A DNA stretch of 29,347 nucleotides from an uncultured Dialister sp. (GCA_900557365.1 UPXR01000009.1:1-29347); one strand, 5' to 3'. Numbered from the stretch's first letter, positions 14,395 through 23,602 are shown. Numbers and translations: made by a program. The notes: generated by a model not told the origin, from the sequence alone.

Positions 14395-15237
14395 TTATTT
14401 TTCCGTCAGTCCCTTTTCCTTGTCCTTCTTCACGATCTCATTGATGGCAATCAGATCCTTCAGCAGGTCTTCCAGAGAAGAGAGATAAAGCATATTGGTC
14501 GAATCGGAAAGACCTTCCGGCGGATTGTCATGGACTTCCATAAAGAAGCCGTCTACACCGGAAGCCGCTGCCGCACGGGCGAGGTAAGGAATGAATTCCC
14601 GTTGTCCGCCCGTGGTGGAGCCCATGCCGCCCGGAAGCTGCACACTGTGGGTCGCATCAAAAATTACCGGGTAGCCGAACTGTCTCATAATGGGGAAAGA
14701 ACGCATATCCACCACCAGATTGTGGTAGCCGAAGGAAGCCCCTCTTTCTGTCAGCGCCAGATTCGGATTGCCTGCCTCTTCCATCTTGCCAATGACATTT
14801 TTCATGTCCTCCGGTGCCATGAACTGACCTTTTTTCACATTGACCGGCTTGCCGGTTTTGGCTGCCCCGTACACCAGATCGGTCTGCCGGCACAGGAAGG
14901 CCGGAATCTGCAGCATGTCCAGCACCTTCGATGCCGGCGCCAGCTGCGTCACATCATGCACGTCGGAAAGGACGGGAACGCCGAGTTCCTTCTTGATGGA
15001 AGCCAGGATTTCCAGGCCTTTTTCCAGTCCCGGTCCGCGGAAAGAATTATAGGAAGAACGGTTTGCCTTATCGTAGGAAGCCTTGAAAATATACTGCACT
15101 CCCAGCCGGTCGCAGATTTTCTTGATTTCCCGGCCGATCATGAGTGTCCGTTCATAGCCTTCAATGACGCACGGTCCGGCAATGAGGAAAAGTTTGCTTC
15201 CGTCGATGGTCAAATCCCCTACGTGAATGGTTTTCAT
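14395..15237 (-). CDS. kdsA: Kdo-8-phosphate synthase KdsA, metal-dependent class
   Basis: Condenses phosphoenolpyruvate with arabinose 5-phosphate to Kdo-8-phosphate. 280 residues, a single TIM barrel. Signatures are FLIAGPCVIEGYERTL, FKASYDKANRSS, SDVHDVTQLAP, PAFLCRQTDLV, KPVNVKKGQFMAPEDM, and FDATHSVQLPGG with a metal-site His. The Cys in GPCVIE, where the metal-independent E. coli enzyme has Asn, places it in the metal-dependent class known from Aquifex. The ATG overlaps the kdsB stop by 4 bases and AAGGAG precedes it. Confidence 0.97.
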   Translation of the reverse strand: MKTIHVGDLTIDGSKLFLIAGPCVIEGYERTLMIGREIKKICDRLGVQYIFKASYDKANRSSYNSFRGPGLEKGLEILASIKKELGVPVLSDVHDVTQLAPASKVLDMLQIPAFLCRQTDLVYGAAKTGKPVNVKKGQFMAPEDMKNVIGKMEEAGNPNLALTERGASFGYHNLVVDMRSFPIMRQFGYPVIFDATHSVQLPGGMGSTTGGQREFIPYLARAAAASGVDGFFMEVHDNPPEGLSDSTNMLYLSSLEDLLKDLIAINEIVKKDKEKGLTEK

Positions 15238-15965
15238 GTTGATCTCCTTTCGAAATATTCATTCGCCTTTTTCAGGTCTTCTTCTGTATCAATGCCGATA
15301 TCCTCGCTGTCTGTAAGGATAACGCCGATTTTATGCCCCGTTTCCAATGCGCGGAGCTGCTCCAGGGACTCTGTCTTTTCCAGCGGTGTCTGCTCCATCT
15401 TTGCATAAGCCAGGAGGAAATCCCGGCGATAAGCATAGATTCCCACATGCTTCAGCGGCGGTTCGGCGAAATCGTTCCGGTTATAAGGAATCAGCGAGCG
15501 GGAAAAATACATAGCTTCCCCGTTCCGGTTCACCACAACCTTTACGGCAGAAGGATCGCCGTATTCTTCTGCCTTAAGCGGCGCCGCTACCGTCGCCATA
15601 TCCAGCTCGGGATGACGGATCAGGTCCTCTGCCAGCGCATCGATCACGTCCGGATCGATCAGCGGTTCATCGCCCTGTACATTCACTATAATATCAAATT
15701 CCGGAAGCTTTTCCGCCACCTCAGCCAGCCGGTCGGTTCCGGTCGGATGGTCTTTTCTGGTCATGACAGCCTGTCCGCCGAAGGACAGCACTTCCTTTTC
15801 AATCTCCGGATGATCCGTTGCCACAATGACTCTCTCGGGAATCTTTGCCTGGGAAGCTCTTTCATAAACCCGGCGGACCAGCGTTTTCCCCGCAATCAGC
15901 CGGAGCGGCTTGCCGGGAAGACGGGTGGATGCATACCGGGAAGGAATGATACAAACAATTTTCAT
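15234..15965 (-). CDS. kdsB: CMP-Kdo synthetase KdsB
   Basis: Activates Kdo with CTP to CMP-Kdo, the donor for WaaA. The frame opens at 15980, but ATG 15965 is favoured: GGGAG lies 8 bases before it, it shares one base with the lpxK stop (TGATG), and the product then starts MKIVCIIPSRYASTRLPGKPL, the canonical family N-terminus. This gives 243 residues. Further signatures are VIVATDHPEI, the CTP-site VNVQGDEPLIDP, MATVAAPL, HVGIYAYRRDFL and LEQLRALETGHKIGV near the end. Confidence 0.96.
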   Translation of the reverse strand: MKIVCIIPSRYASTRLPGKPLRLIAGKTLVRRVYERASQAKIPERVIVATDHPEIEKEVLSFGGQAVMTRKDHPTGTDRLAEVAEKLPEFDIIVNVQGDEPLIDPDVIDALAEDLIRHPELDMATVAAPLKAEEYGDPSAVKVVVNRNGEAMYFSRSLIPYNRNDFAEPPLKHVGIYAYRRDFLLAYAKMEQTPLEKTESLEQLRALETGHKIGVILTDSEDIGIDTEEDLKKANEYFERRST

Positions 15966-17065
15966 CACAGATTCTCCCACTGTTTCTTTAAAATCGAAAG
16001 GCCTTCCGGGAAGGTCATCGTAATTTCCAAAATATAAAGCGGTACCGACAGTTTCTTTGCCTGCGGAAGACGAAGCATCTTCACCGCATCCTTTTCGGTG
16101 GAAACGATCAGATCCGCCCCCTTATCCGCTGCCAGTGCTTCCGCCCGGTGAAGATCTTCTGCCGTGTAGCCGTGGTGGTCATCAAAGGAAAGACTTCCCA
16201 CAGGCTCCAGTCCTGCTTCCATGCAGGTTTTCTCAAAAGCCTTCGGGTTTCCGATGCCTGAAAGGAGCAGTGCTTTTTTCCCTTTCACATCCGCTCCTTC
16301 GTGAATCCGCTGTTCCCATTTTTCATAAGGAACTACCTTGTCCACGCTGTGGCAGGAGGAAATGACCGGCACGCCCGGTGCGTACTGCGCCAGCGTCTTC
16401 CGGATTTCCCTCTTCCGGTCTTCATCCGCCTGATCGCTCTTGGTGAGAATGAAAAGATCGGCCCGGCTCAGAGCCTTCATCGGCTCCCGGAGAAGTCCCC
16501 GGGGCAGCCCCCGGCCGTATCCGAAAGGATTGGTACAATCAATCAGGACAAAATCCCGGTCCCGCTTCATGGTCCAGTACTGGAAACCGTCGTCCAGAAG
16601 CAGAATATCCGCTCCGAGCTTTTTTGCCCGTTCTGCGGAGGCAAACCGGTCTTTTCCCACCAGAATCGGGACCTCCGGTCTTTTCAGTGCCATCATGAAC
16701 GGCTCATCGCCGGCTTCCTTCTGCCCTGCCAGGATGGAATGCCCGTCGGAAACGATGCCGCCCGCCTTCTCCATACCGCTCCGGTATCCCCGGCTGATTA
16801 CCGCCGGATGATAGCCGTCAGCAAGGAGCATTTCACACAGAGACAGTATGCACGGGGTTTTGCCCGTACCGCCGGCCGTGATATTTCCCGCAGAAATAAC
16901 AGGAACTCCTGCAGATCGGGCAGAAGCCGCTGCTTTCCGCTGCTTCTTCTCCGCCTGGGAAAGATAGATTTTCTCCAGGCCGGACAGAAATGCGCAGAAG
17001 AGCCGGTCTGTCCCCTGCGGATCGGGATTTTTCATCAGCTCTGTCACATAGCTTTCAAGACTCAT
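15965..17065 (-). CDS. lpxK: Tetraacyldisaccharide 4'-kinase LpxK
   Basis: ATP-dependent kinase that phosphorylates the 4' position of the lipid A disaccharide at the inner membrane. 366 residues, slightly longer than E. coli LpxK. The P loop is GNITAGGTGKTP (60-71), followed by AVISRGYRSG, GDEPFMMALK, VGKDRFASAERAKKLGADILLLDDGFQYW with the catalytic DDGFQ, and DCTNPFGYGRGLPRGLLREP. The C-terminal lobe has LLLSGIGNPKAFEKTC, FDDHHGYT and VSTEKDAVKM. The N-terminal helix holds the membrane contact. It overlaps waaA by 11 bases at its start and kdsB by one base at its end. Confidence 0.96.
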   Translation of the reverse strand: MSLESYVTELMKNPDPQGTDRLFCAFLSGLEKIYLSQAEKKQRKAAASARSAGVPVISAGNITAGGTGKTPCILSLCEMLLADGYHPAVISRGYRSGMEKAGGIVSDGHSILAGQKEAGDEPFMMALKRPEVPILVGKDRFASAERAKKLGADILLLDDGFQYWTMKRDRDFVLIDCTNPFGYGRGLPRGLLREPMKALSRADLFILTKSDQADEDRKREIRKTLAQYAPGVPVISSCHSVDKVVPYEKWEQRIHEGADVKGKKALLLSGIGNPKAFEKTCMEAGLEPVGSLSFDDHHGYTAEDLHRAEALAADKGADLIVSTEKDAVKMLRLPQAKKLSVPLYILEITMTFPEGLSILKKQWENL

Positions 17066-18383
17066 TGGATTTCCTCAGCTTCACACCCCATTCAGACACA
17101 AGGTCCTCAAAGGCATGAATATTTCTTTCCGTAGCTCCCTGATTGTTCCGGACAACCTCCAGCGCAGCCCTGCCCATGGTCTGCAGTTTTCCCGGATGGT
17201 CCAGCAAATCCAGCATAACCCGGGAAAATTCCTCTTCATTCTTTGCCATAATGCATACGTTCTGTTCGGAAAGAAGCTCAAAAATTTCCTGAAAATTAAA
17301 CATATACGGTCCGACGACCACCGGTTTTCCGTGGGCTGCCGGCTCCAGGATATTATGTCCGCCCACCTTGACGAAGCTGCCGCCTACAAAGACAAGGTCT
17401 GCCAGACTGTACAGACGGCCCAGTTCTCCGATGGTATCCAGGATGACCACCTGTGCCGGCTTTCCGTCATCTTCCTCCGTTCCCATTCTGGACCGGCGGA
17501 TTACCGTATATCCCTCGCGCTTGATCATGAATTTTACGGAAGGCGCCCGGGTAATTTCCCGAACCGCCAGAAGGAGGCAGGCATCGGGATGCTTTTTCAG
17601 AATCCTTGCATAGGTGCGGAGCAGAATTTCTTCTTCCCCGCTGTGGGTGGAACCCGCCACGATGATCGGTCCTTTCCCGTCGAAGCGGAATTCCTTCCGC
17701 AGTGCTGCTCTTTCTTCAGGAGATACCTCTGCATAGGTCTGGTCATACTTTGTATTTCCCGTAATTGTCACCCGTTCCGGGAGTGCTCCCATGGCGATAA
17801 TGCGCTTTTTATCGATGGAAGACTGCATGCAGAACTTCGTGATCTGATACAGCATGCGGGTGGTAAAGCTCTTTACCAGGGAATACCGTTTCATGGACCG
17901 GGAGGAAATGCGTCCGTTCATCATCATGACCGGAATTTTCCGTTTCCATGCGAGGCGGAGGAAATTCGGCCAGAGCTCCGTCTCAATCAGAATAATCGCC
18001 TTCGGATTGACGATATTCACGATTCTTTCCGTAATGACCGGAAGATCGAAGGGGAAAAATATATGTCCGTCCGCTTCGGGAATGATTTTCTGTGCCATCC
18101 GGTGACCCGTGGCTGTAACAACAGAAACCACAACCATTTCCTCCGGATATTTCTTTTTCAGCTCCCGCACAATCGGACTGGCAGCGACGACTTCTCCCAC
18201 GGAGGCCGCATGGACCCAGATCGCATTGTGGTAGGCAATCTGCTGCAAAGTCGGTGTCGGCATGATTCCTGCACTCTGCTTCAGACGATCGTAAAAACCG
18301 TCTTCAAAAATCAGGCGGTAAATCAGGATCGGAATCTGCAGAATCCAGTAAGCTACCAGACATATATTGTAAACCCAATACAT
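17055..18383 (-). CDS. waaA: Kdo transferase WaaA (KdtA)
   Basis: GT30 glycosyltransferase that moves Kdo from CMP-Kdo to the lipid A precursor at the inner membrane. 442 residues. The N-terminal membrane anchor is about 3-24. HAASVGEVVAASP carries the catalytic Glu (Glu64), IETELWPN carries the second conserved acid region (134-140), and VTGNTKYDQ-type, GSTHSGEEE, LVFVGGSFVKVGGHNILEPAAHGKPVVVGPYMFNF complete the C-terminal Rossmann domain. One motif is unusual: the normal (A/V)PRHPER is AVREITRA (residues 273-280), so only the first Arg is kept. How many Kdo residues it adds cannot be read. It follows msbA by 11 bases and overlaps lpxK. Confidence 0.95.
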   Translation of the reverse strand: MYWVYNICLVAYWILQIPILIYRLIFEDGFYDRLKQSAGIMPTPTLQQIAYHNAIWVHAASVGEVVAASPIVRELKKKYPEEMVVVSVVTATGHRMAQKIIPEADGHIFFPFDLPVITERIVNIVNPKAIILIETELWPNFLRLAWKRKIPVMMMNGRISSRSMKRYSLVKSFTTRMLYQITKFCMQSSIDKKRIIAMGALPERVTITGNTKYDQTYAEVSPEERAALRKEFRFDGKGPIIVAGSTHSGEEEILLRTYARILKKHPDACLLLAVREITRAPSVKFMIKREGYTVIRRSRMGTEEDDGKPAQVVILDTIGELGRLYSLADLVFVGGSFVKVGGHNILEPAAHGKPVVVGPYMFNFQEIFELLSEQNVCIMAKNEEEFSRVMLDLLDHPGKLQTMGRAALEVVRNNQGATERNIHAFEDLVSEWGVKLRKSNES

Positions 18384-18394
18384 TCATTTCTCCT

Positions 18395-20149
18395 TTATTC
18401 TTTATCCCCCGTCTTGGCAGACATGGTGTATAACTCGTGATACAGGCCGCCCTTGGCCATCAGTTCCTCATGAGTGCCCTGCTCTTCAATCACACCGTGA
18501 TTGAGAACCAGGATCTGATCCGCATTCCGGATCGTAGACAGACGGTGTGCAATGACAAAGGAAGTCCTTCCCACCATCAGTTTGTCCAGAGCATCCTGAA
18601 CGATCTTTTCACTTTCCGTATCCAGGGCAGAGGTGGCTTCATCCAGAATCAGGATCTTCGGATTCTTCAGAAGGGCTCTGGCAATGGCGATACGCTGCCG
18701 CTGACCGCCGGAAAGAACCATGCCTCTGTCTCCCACCTTCGTTTCAATGCCGTTGGGAAGCTCCCTGACAAATTTTTCCGCATTGGCTGACCGGATAGCG
18801 GCCCATACTTCCTCATCGGTGGCATCCAGCCGGCCGTAGAGGACGTTATCCTTGATAGTTGTATTGAAAAGCAGTGTATCCTGCGGAACCAGGCCGATAT
18901 TATCCCGGAGAGAACCGACCTTCACATCCCGGATATCCATGCCGTCAATATAGATGGCGCCGCCGGTGACATCATAGAAACGGGGGAGCAGGTTCGCAAT
19001 GGTCGTCTTGCCTGCCCCGGACGGACCTACTACGGCAATCGTCTGCCCCGGTTCGGCGATGAAATTCAGATCGGTCAGGACCGGGTTGTCCTTATCATAG
19101 GAGAAAGCCACATGGCGGGCTTCCACCCTGCCTTTGGATACCGTAAGCTCTTTGGCATCCGGTTTATCCTGCACCTGCGGCTTTTCATCCAGAATGGCAA
19201 AGACACGGTCTGCCGCGCCCAGGGACTTCTGGACATTTCCCAGGCATTCCGCCAGTCTTTTCGTGGGGTTTGCCAGGTTGATCGCATAAATCAGGAATGC
19301 AATCAGTTCACCGGTAGTCATGATTCCGTCAATAACGGAAACCCCGCCGTACCAGATGATGGCGCACACCGCAATAGAGGACAGGAATTCCACGAAAGGC
19401 GTCATCTGGCTCTGCTGCCGGATGGAACGGACCGTTGCATTAAAACTCTTTTTGTTGATTTTGCGGAACCGTTCTTCTTCAAAGGCACCGCGGTTGAAGC
19501 TTCTGACGATGCGTACCCCCTGGATGGTTTCCTGGAGCATGCTTGTCACATCTGCAATCTTCTCCTGGACATCCCGGCCGCTCGTATGGAGCTTTCTGCC
19601 GAAAAATTTAATGATAAAGGAAACCAGCGGAACAATCACCAGACAGAGAATGGTCAGTTTCCACTGCAGATAAAGCATGGACGCAAAGGACCCGATAAAA
19701 ATGGCGCCTTCCTGCACCATCTGGATAAAATTATCCACGATGGCCGTCTGAAGAGCCCCGATATCATTGGTCAGGTTGCTCATGATTTCCCCGGTCCTGC
19801 GCTTGTCGTAGTATGCAACGGACAGCTTCTGCAGATGATGATACAGAGCATTCCGCAGGTCCATAATGACTGACTGGCCGATGTATCCCATCAGGTACCG
19901 ATGGCCGAAGGTCGTAAGGGCACGGATAAAAAAGGTGACCAGAATTGCTGCAATGATGATATACAGCATCTGCAGATTCTTTTCTTCCAGCACCTTATCG
20001 ATGACATCCTTGATAATCCACGGGAGGACCAGATTGGAAAGGGAAACAATGAGCATGAATACGACCGAAATCAGGAGAACCTTCCAGTACGGCCACAGAT
20101 AGCTCAAAAGTCTTTTATAGCTGTTGATTTTGCTTTTTTTATCGTCCAT
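18395..20149 (-). CDS. msbA: Lipid A export ABC transporter MsbA
   Basis: Half-size ABC exporter that forms a homodimer and flips the lipid A-Kdo core across the inner membrane. 584 residues. Six membrane helices occupy about 15-310, with FGHRYLMGYIGQSVIMDLRNALYHHLQKL and the intracellular loop following it typical of MsbA. The nucleotide-binding domain has Walker A VGPSGAGKTT, the Q loop VPQDTLLFNTTIKDNV, signature VLSGGQRQRIAIARALL, Walker B ILILDEATSALD and switch IAHRLSTI. The call as MsbA over a general exporter rests on its place between lpxB and waaA. It overlaps lpxB by 11 bases. Confidence 0.93.
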   Translation of the reverse strand: MDDKKSKINSYKRLLSYLWPYWKVLLISVVFMLIVSLSNLVLPWIIKDVIDKVLEEKNLQMLYIIIAAILVTFFIRALTTFGHRYLMGYIGQSVIMDLRNALYHHLQKLSVAYYDKRRTGEIMSNLTNDIGALQTAIVDNFIQMVQEGAIFIGSFASMLYLQWKLTILCLVIVPLVSFIIKFFGRKLHTSGRDVQEKIADVTSMLQETIQGVRIVRSFNRGAFEEERFRKINKKSFNATVRSIRQQSQMTPFVEFLSSIAVCAIIWYGGVSVIDGIMTTGELIAFLIYAINLANPTKRLAECLGNVQKSLGAADRVFAILDEKPQVQDKPDAKELTVSKGRVEARHVAFSYDKDNPVLTDLNFIAEPGQTIAVVGPSGAGKTTIANLLPRFYDVTGGAIYIDGMDIRDVKVGSLRDNIGLVPQDTLLFNTTIKDNVLYGRLDATDEEVWAAIRSANAEKFVRELPNGIETKVGDRGMVLSGGQRQRIAIARALLKNPKILILDEATSALDTESEKIVQDALDKLMVGRTSFVIAHRLSTIRNADQILVLNHGVIEEQGTHEELMAKGGLYHELYTMSAKTGDKE

Positions 20150-21281
20150 TCTCAGCTCCTGCTGTCTCTAAAATCAGATCGGCCGTCCGGCGCAGAGCGC
20201 CGCCGCCGCCCAAAGCGGTGCGGACCTTTTTCAATTCCTTCACATTCTTTTCCCTTGCAGCCGGGTCGGTGATCCACGGCAGAAGAATTTTCACCATATT
20301 TTCCGGGGAAACATCCTCCTGCAGCAGCTCCGGCGTCACTTCCCTGTTCATCAGAAGATTCGGAAGCCCTGCAAATTCCACATGAACCAGCAGATTGGCC
20401 AGCTTCCAGGTCAGCGGCGCCAGCCGGTATACCAGTACGGTGGGAAGCTCCATGAGAGCCGTTTCCAGAGTGGCTGTTCCGGAGGAAGCAATGCATGCAT
20501 CGCAGATCTGCATCAGATCATACTGATTTCCTTCCGTCACGATAAAGGAAACATCCGGTTCCTTTTTCAGAATATCCTGCAGAAAATCCATGGGAATCGT
20601 GCTCGCCCGGGGAATGAAAAACTGGCAGTCTGCTTTTTTTGACAGCTCCGCAGCCGCCTTCACCATGTCGGGAAGAAGGCCGGACACTTCGTTTTTCCGG
20701 CTTCCCGGCATCAGAAGGATGCGCTTCTTATCTGCCTTTCCCCCGAAATGCGCCATCGCCTCCTCAAAGCTCATGGAGGGATGCACCAGATCCACCAGAG
20801 GGTGCCCCACAAAGGTCACCGGTGCGCCTGCTTCCTCATAGGCTCTGGCTTCAAAGGGAAATATGGAAGCTACCCTTTTCACATCCCGGACAATGCTCTT
20901 CGCCCGGCTCCTATGCCATGCCCAGATGGTGGGAGCGATATAGTACACTACGGGAATGCCCAGTTCCTTTGCCGTATGGGCCAGCTTCATATTGAATCCC
21001 GGATAATCCACGCATACGAGCACATCCGGTTTCTCTTCCGTCATGGCTTTTTTCAGAAAATCCCGCAGACGGAAGAAAAAGGGGATGTGTTTGATGACTT
21101 CCACGACCCCGATAATGCCCAGATTCTCTATATCATAAATGATGCGTACCCCGCTCCTGCGCATGTCCGCTCCGCCCATGCCGAAAATTTCCGCATCCGG
21201 CATCTGCTTCTTGATTTCCGCCGCCACTGCGCCGGCATGCATATCTCCGGAGGCTTCTCCGGCCGACATCATAATTTTCAT
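20139..21281 (-). CDS. lpxB: Lipid A disaccharide synthase LpxB
   Basis: GT19 glycosyltransferase that joins UDP-diacylglucosamine and lipid X (2,3-diacylglucosamine 1-phosphate) to the lipid A disaccharide at the inner membrane surface. 380 residues, normal. Signatures are MMSAGEASGDMHA at the N-terminus, FGMGGADMRRSGVRI, CVDYPGFNMKLA, VVYYIAPTIWAWHRSRAKSI, VTFVGHPLVDLV, LLMPGSRKNEV, IASSGTATLETALMELPTVLVYRL and LPNLLMNREVTPELLQE. It begins 3 bases after the lpxI stop, the usual pairing since LpxI makes one of its two substrates. Confidence 0.97.
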   Translation of the reverse strand: MKIMMSAGEASGDMHAGAVAAEIKKQMPDAEIFGMGGADMRRSGVRIIYDIENLGIIGVVEVIKHIPFFFRLRDFLKKAMTEEKPDVLVCVDYPGFNMKLAHTAKELGIPVVYYIAPTIWAWHRSRAKSIVRDVKRVASIFPFEARAYEEAGAPVTFVGHPLVDLVHPSMSFEEAMAHFGGKADKKRILLMPGSRKNEVSGLLPDMVKAAAELSKKADCQFFIPRASTIPMDFLQDILKKEPDVSFIVTEGNQYDLMQICDACIASSGTATLETALMELPTVLVYRLAPLTWKLANLLVHVEFAGLPNLLMNREVTPELLQEDVSPENMVKILLPWITDPAAREKNVKELKKVRTALGGGGALRRTADLILETAGAENGR

Positions 21282-21284
21282 AGA

Positions 21285-22103
21285 TTATTCCTGTTCCACT
21301 GCTAAAATAACAAGTCCTTTCCGGTTGGCTTCCGCCAGGACTGCTTCCTTTTCCGCAAACAGCGTACGGTATGCCTCAATGGCCAGAACCGCACATTTTC
21401 CTTCTTCCATGGATTTGATGGTCTGCAGTCCGACAGCCGGCACATCAAAACGGGGATCCTGCTGCGGCTTTGCGGTTTTGACCACCACGGCACCGCCTCT
21501 TGCCAGTGCGCCCCCTCTTTTAATGCATGCATCGGTTCCCTCGATGGCTTCCACTGCCATGACAGCCTGTCCTTTTACGACCACGGTCTGCCCCAGATCC
21601 ATGCCTCCGATGGCCTTTGCCGCCCGGAATCCGAACGCAATATCCTCCAGCTGTTCTTTGCTGGGCTTCTTTTTCGTGAATACCTGCGGCCCCGGCATCA
21701 TGGGCTTCAGGTACTTTGTCTGATCCAGCACGGAAATCCCGTCCTTTGCCAGCTCATCCACAATAGCCAGCGTAATCGTATCATCCTTGAAATTCTGCTT
21801 GCGCAGCCGGTTCAGAACCATAAGCGCCCGCAGATCCGGCAAAACATGATCCTTGTACAGCCACTCCTTCGTCACTTTTCCAAGAAGAGTGACCTCCTTC
21901 ACATTTTCCCTGACCAGAGTTTTGATAATTTTATTCAGCTTAAAAGCACTGATTTCATAGTAAACGTCGGCAAGCTCCTGCAGACGGCTGTCGACTCCCG
22001 GAATGACCGCTACACAAACCACACGGTATCCTTCCTCCTTGACTGTCCGGAGAAATTCAAACGGCAGCGTTCCCACACCGGCCAATAAACCGATTGTTTC
22101 CAT
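21285..22103 (-). CDS. lpxI: UDP-2,3-diacylglucosamine pyrophosphatase LpxI
   Basis: LpxI (formerly DUF1009) splits UDP-2,3-diacylglucosamine to lipid X and UMP, replacing the unrelated LpxH used by E. coli. 272 residues. The N-terminal part is IGLLAGVGTLPFEFLRTVKEEGY; the central YLKPMMPGPQVFTKKKP and the C-terminal GQTVVVKGQAVMAVEAIEGTDACIKRGG, VVKTAKPQQDPRFDVPAVGLQTI are the diagnostic blocks of the family, with the conserved Asp in the EGTD segment. AGGAGG precedes the ATG by 5 bases. First gene of the 16-gene run. Confidence 0.95.
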   Translation of the reverse strand: METIGLLAGVGTLPFEFLRTVKEEGYRVVCVAVIPGVDSRLQELADVYYEISAFKLNKIIKTLVRENVKEVTLLGKVTKEWLYKDHVLPDLRALMVLNRLRKQNFKDDTITLAIVDELAKDGISVLDQTKYLKPMMPGPQVFTKKKPSKEQLEDIAFGFRAAKAIGGMDLGQTVVVKGQAVMAVEAIEGTDACIKRGGALARGGAVVVKTAKPQQDPRFDVPAVGLQTIKSMEEGKCAVLAIEAYRTLFAEKEAVLAEANRKGLVILAVEQE

Positions 22104-22131
22104 ACATACCTCCTACGGAATACTTCTTTTT

Positions 22132-22160
22132 ATTTTACCATACATACTCCTTTTTATGAA
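22132..22160 (-). promoter_or_regulatory. Promoter of the lpxI-led LPS/Lpt operon
   Basis: TTCATA (22155-22160), 17 bases, then TAAAAT (22132-22137) preceded by TGG, which makes an extended -10. It lies about 29 bases before the lpxI start, after the terminator of the aminotransferase gene, so the operon appears to start here. Confidence 0.65.
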
Positions 22161-22275
22161 ATGAACCCGGTTCGAAAATCTGCCGGAGGAAATCTTTTTC
22201 CGTCTTCCCTCCGGCCTGAAAAACTGATCTCCCCGATGCCTGCCGGTCTGCTCCCGTGCTGCGGAATCCGGCGAA

Positions 22276-22328
22276 ATAAAAGCCAAAAGTCTGTGAAAAG
22301 CAGGGATTGCTTTCCACAGACTTTCAAA
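22276..22328 (-). terminator. Terminator after the aminotransferase gene
   Basis: On the minus strand AAAGTCTGTGGAAAGCA pairs with TGCTTTTCACAGACTTT (one G-T pair) around a 5-base loop, followed by TTGGCTTTTATTT. It starts about 25 bases after the stop codon. Confidence 0.88.
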
Positions 22329-22351
22329 ATGCAATGTTTAAAATCCGATCT

Positions 22352-23602
22352 TTACTGCTCGCCGCCGGCTGCCTTGATGGCAACAGCCAGCTTGTGAGCC
22401 AAGCCCTTCATCTCCGACTTGGAAACAGAGCATACAGCCAGACGGATACCCTTTTTCAGCGGTACCATGAATACGTTCTGCTTTTCCAGTTCTGCGCAGA
22501 TTTCTTCCGACCGGGTAACGGGGATGGTAATGAAGAATCCGGAAATATACGGAACGAAAAGGATTCCTTCTTCCTTGGCTTCTTCCATGAAAATAGCTGC
22601 TCTTTCCTGAATCAGATGGAAGTATTTTGCTCTTTCCGCATCGAGTTCCTTAACAGCTTCCGGGTCGCTGCAGATGTGGATCATGGCATTCTGTGCCGCG
22701 CTGTTGCAGTTGGACCAGGTTGCACGGTTGCTGTACTGGTTGATGTCTACGAATTCCCGGATGACATCTTCATCGGAGGAAATGCCGATCATGGCACCCA
22801 TGCGCTGTCCGTACATGGTAAAACCCTTGGACAGGGTATAGCCGACAATGACCAGAAGGTTCTGCGGCAGTCCGCCGAAGACCTTGAAGAATCTGCGGCA
22901 TTCTTCTTTTTCACCGCTGTAATCCAGATAAGCTACATCCGGATACAGGATAATCTTTTTGGTGGGGTCCTTAGCAGCTTCCTTCAGGACATCCACACAG
23001 GCCTGCCATTCTTCTACGGACATGCAGTAGCCGGTGGGGTTGTTGGCAATGCCGTTCAGAACGATAACCAGATTGTCCTGGCGGGTCAGGATATCTTCCA
23101 CATTCTTGCGGAAAGATTTCGCATTGAAATGGCCGGCAGAATTCAGAAGGCTGAAGGAGCTTACGCGGCGGTTGTTGTCGCGGATTACGGAATCATAAGC
23201 GCCCCAGTGCCAGTCGGTGATCAGCACTTCATCGCCCGGATCGGAATAGTTATGAACAACATGATGGATTCCGCCGGTGCCGCCCGGTGTTGCTACGGCA
23301 TCAATATAGCCTGCCGGACGGGATTCGCCGAAGCACTGATCAATGCATCCGTCCAGGAATTTGCGGTATCCCTGAATCGGCGCATAGGCACACATTTCGG
23401 ACGGAGTCAGTTCCTTGAGAGCCTTTTTAACGACATCAAGAACGACCAGGGTTCCGTCTTCATCCAGGATAGAGCCCACGGTCGCATTGATAACCTGATC
23501 CTTGCCGATCTTGTTAGCCAGAGCAATGGCCCGGTTGTTTGCTGCGAAAATATTATCTACTGCACTTTTGCCTGCGGCATGAGAAGCTGCCATACTGAAC
23601 AT
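22352..23602 (-). CDS. PLP-dependent class I/II aminotransferase
   Basis: Fold type I, pyridoxal-phosphate aminotransferase of the aspartate/aromatic group. The frame extends to 23686, but ATG 23602, preceded at 8 bases by GGGGGG, gives 416 residues and removes an unsupported 28-residue extension. Family landmarks are TPGGTGGIHHVVHNY for phosphate binding, NGIANNPTGYCMS with the Asn, YPDVAYLDYSG with the pyridine-N Asp and Tyr, GYTLSKGFTMYGQRMG with the catalytic Lys, and IRLAVCSVS with the carboxylate-binding Arg. Aspartate or aromatic amino acids are likely substrates, but I cannot choose. It has its own promoter, a structured leader and a terminator, and is not functionally linked to the LPS genes beside it. 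Confidence 0.88.
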   Translation of the reverse strand: MFSMAASHAAGKSAVDNIFAANNRAIALANKIGKDQVINATVGSILDEDGTLVVLDVVKKALKELTPSEMCAYAPIQGYRKFLDGCIDQCFGESRPAGYIDAVATPGGTGGIHHVVHNYSDPGDEVLITDWHWGAYDSVIRDNNRRVSSFSLLNSAGHFNAKSFRKNVEDILTRQDNLVIVLNGIANNPTGYCMSVEEWQACVDVLKEAAKDPTKKIILYPDVAYLDYSGEKEECRRFFKVFGGLPQNLLVIVGYTLSKGFTMYGQRMGAMIGISSDEDVIREFVDINQYSNRATWSNCNSAAQNAMIHICSDPEAVKELDAERAKYFHLIQERAAIFMEEAKEEGILFVPYISGFFITIPVTRSEEICAELEKQNVFMVPLKKGIRLAVCSVSKSEMKGLAHKLAVAIKAAGGEQ

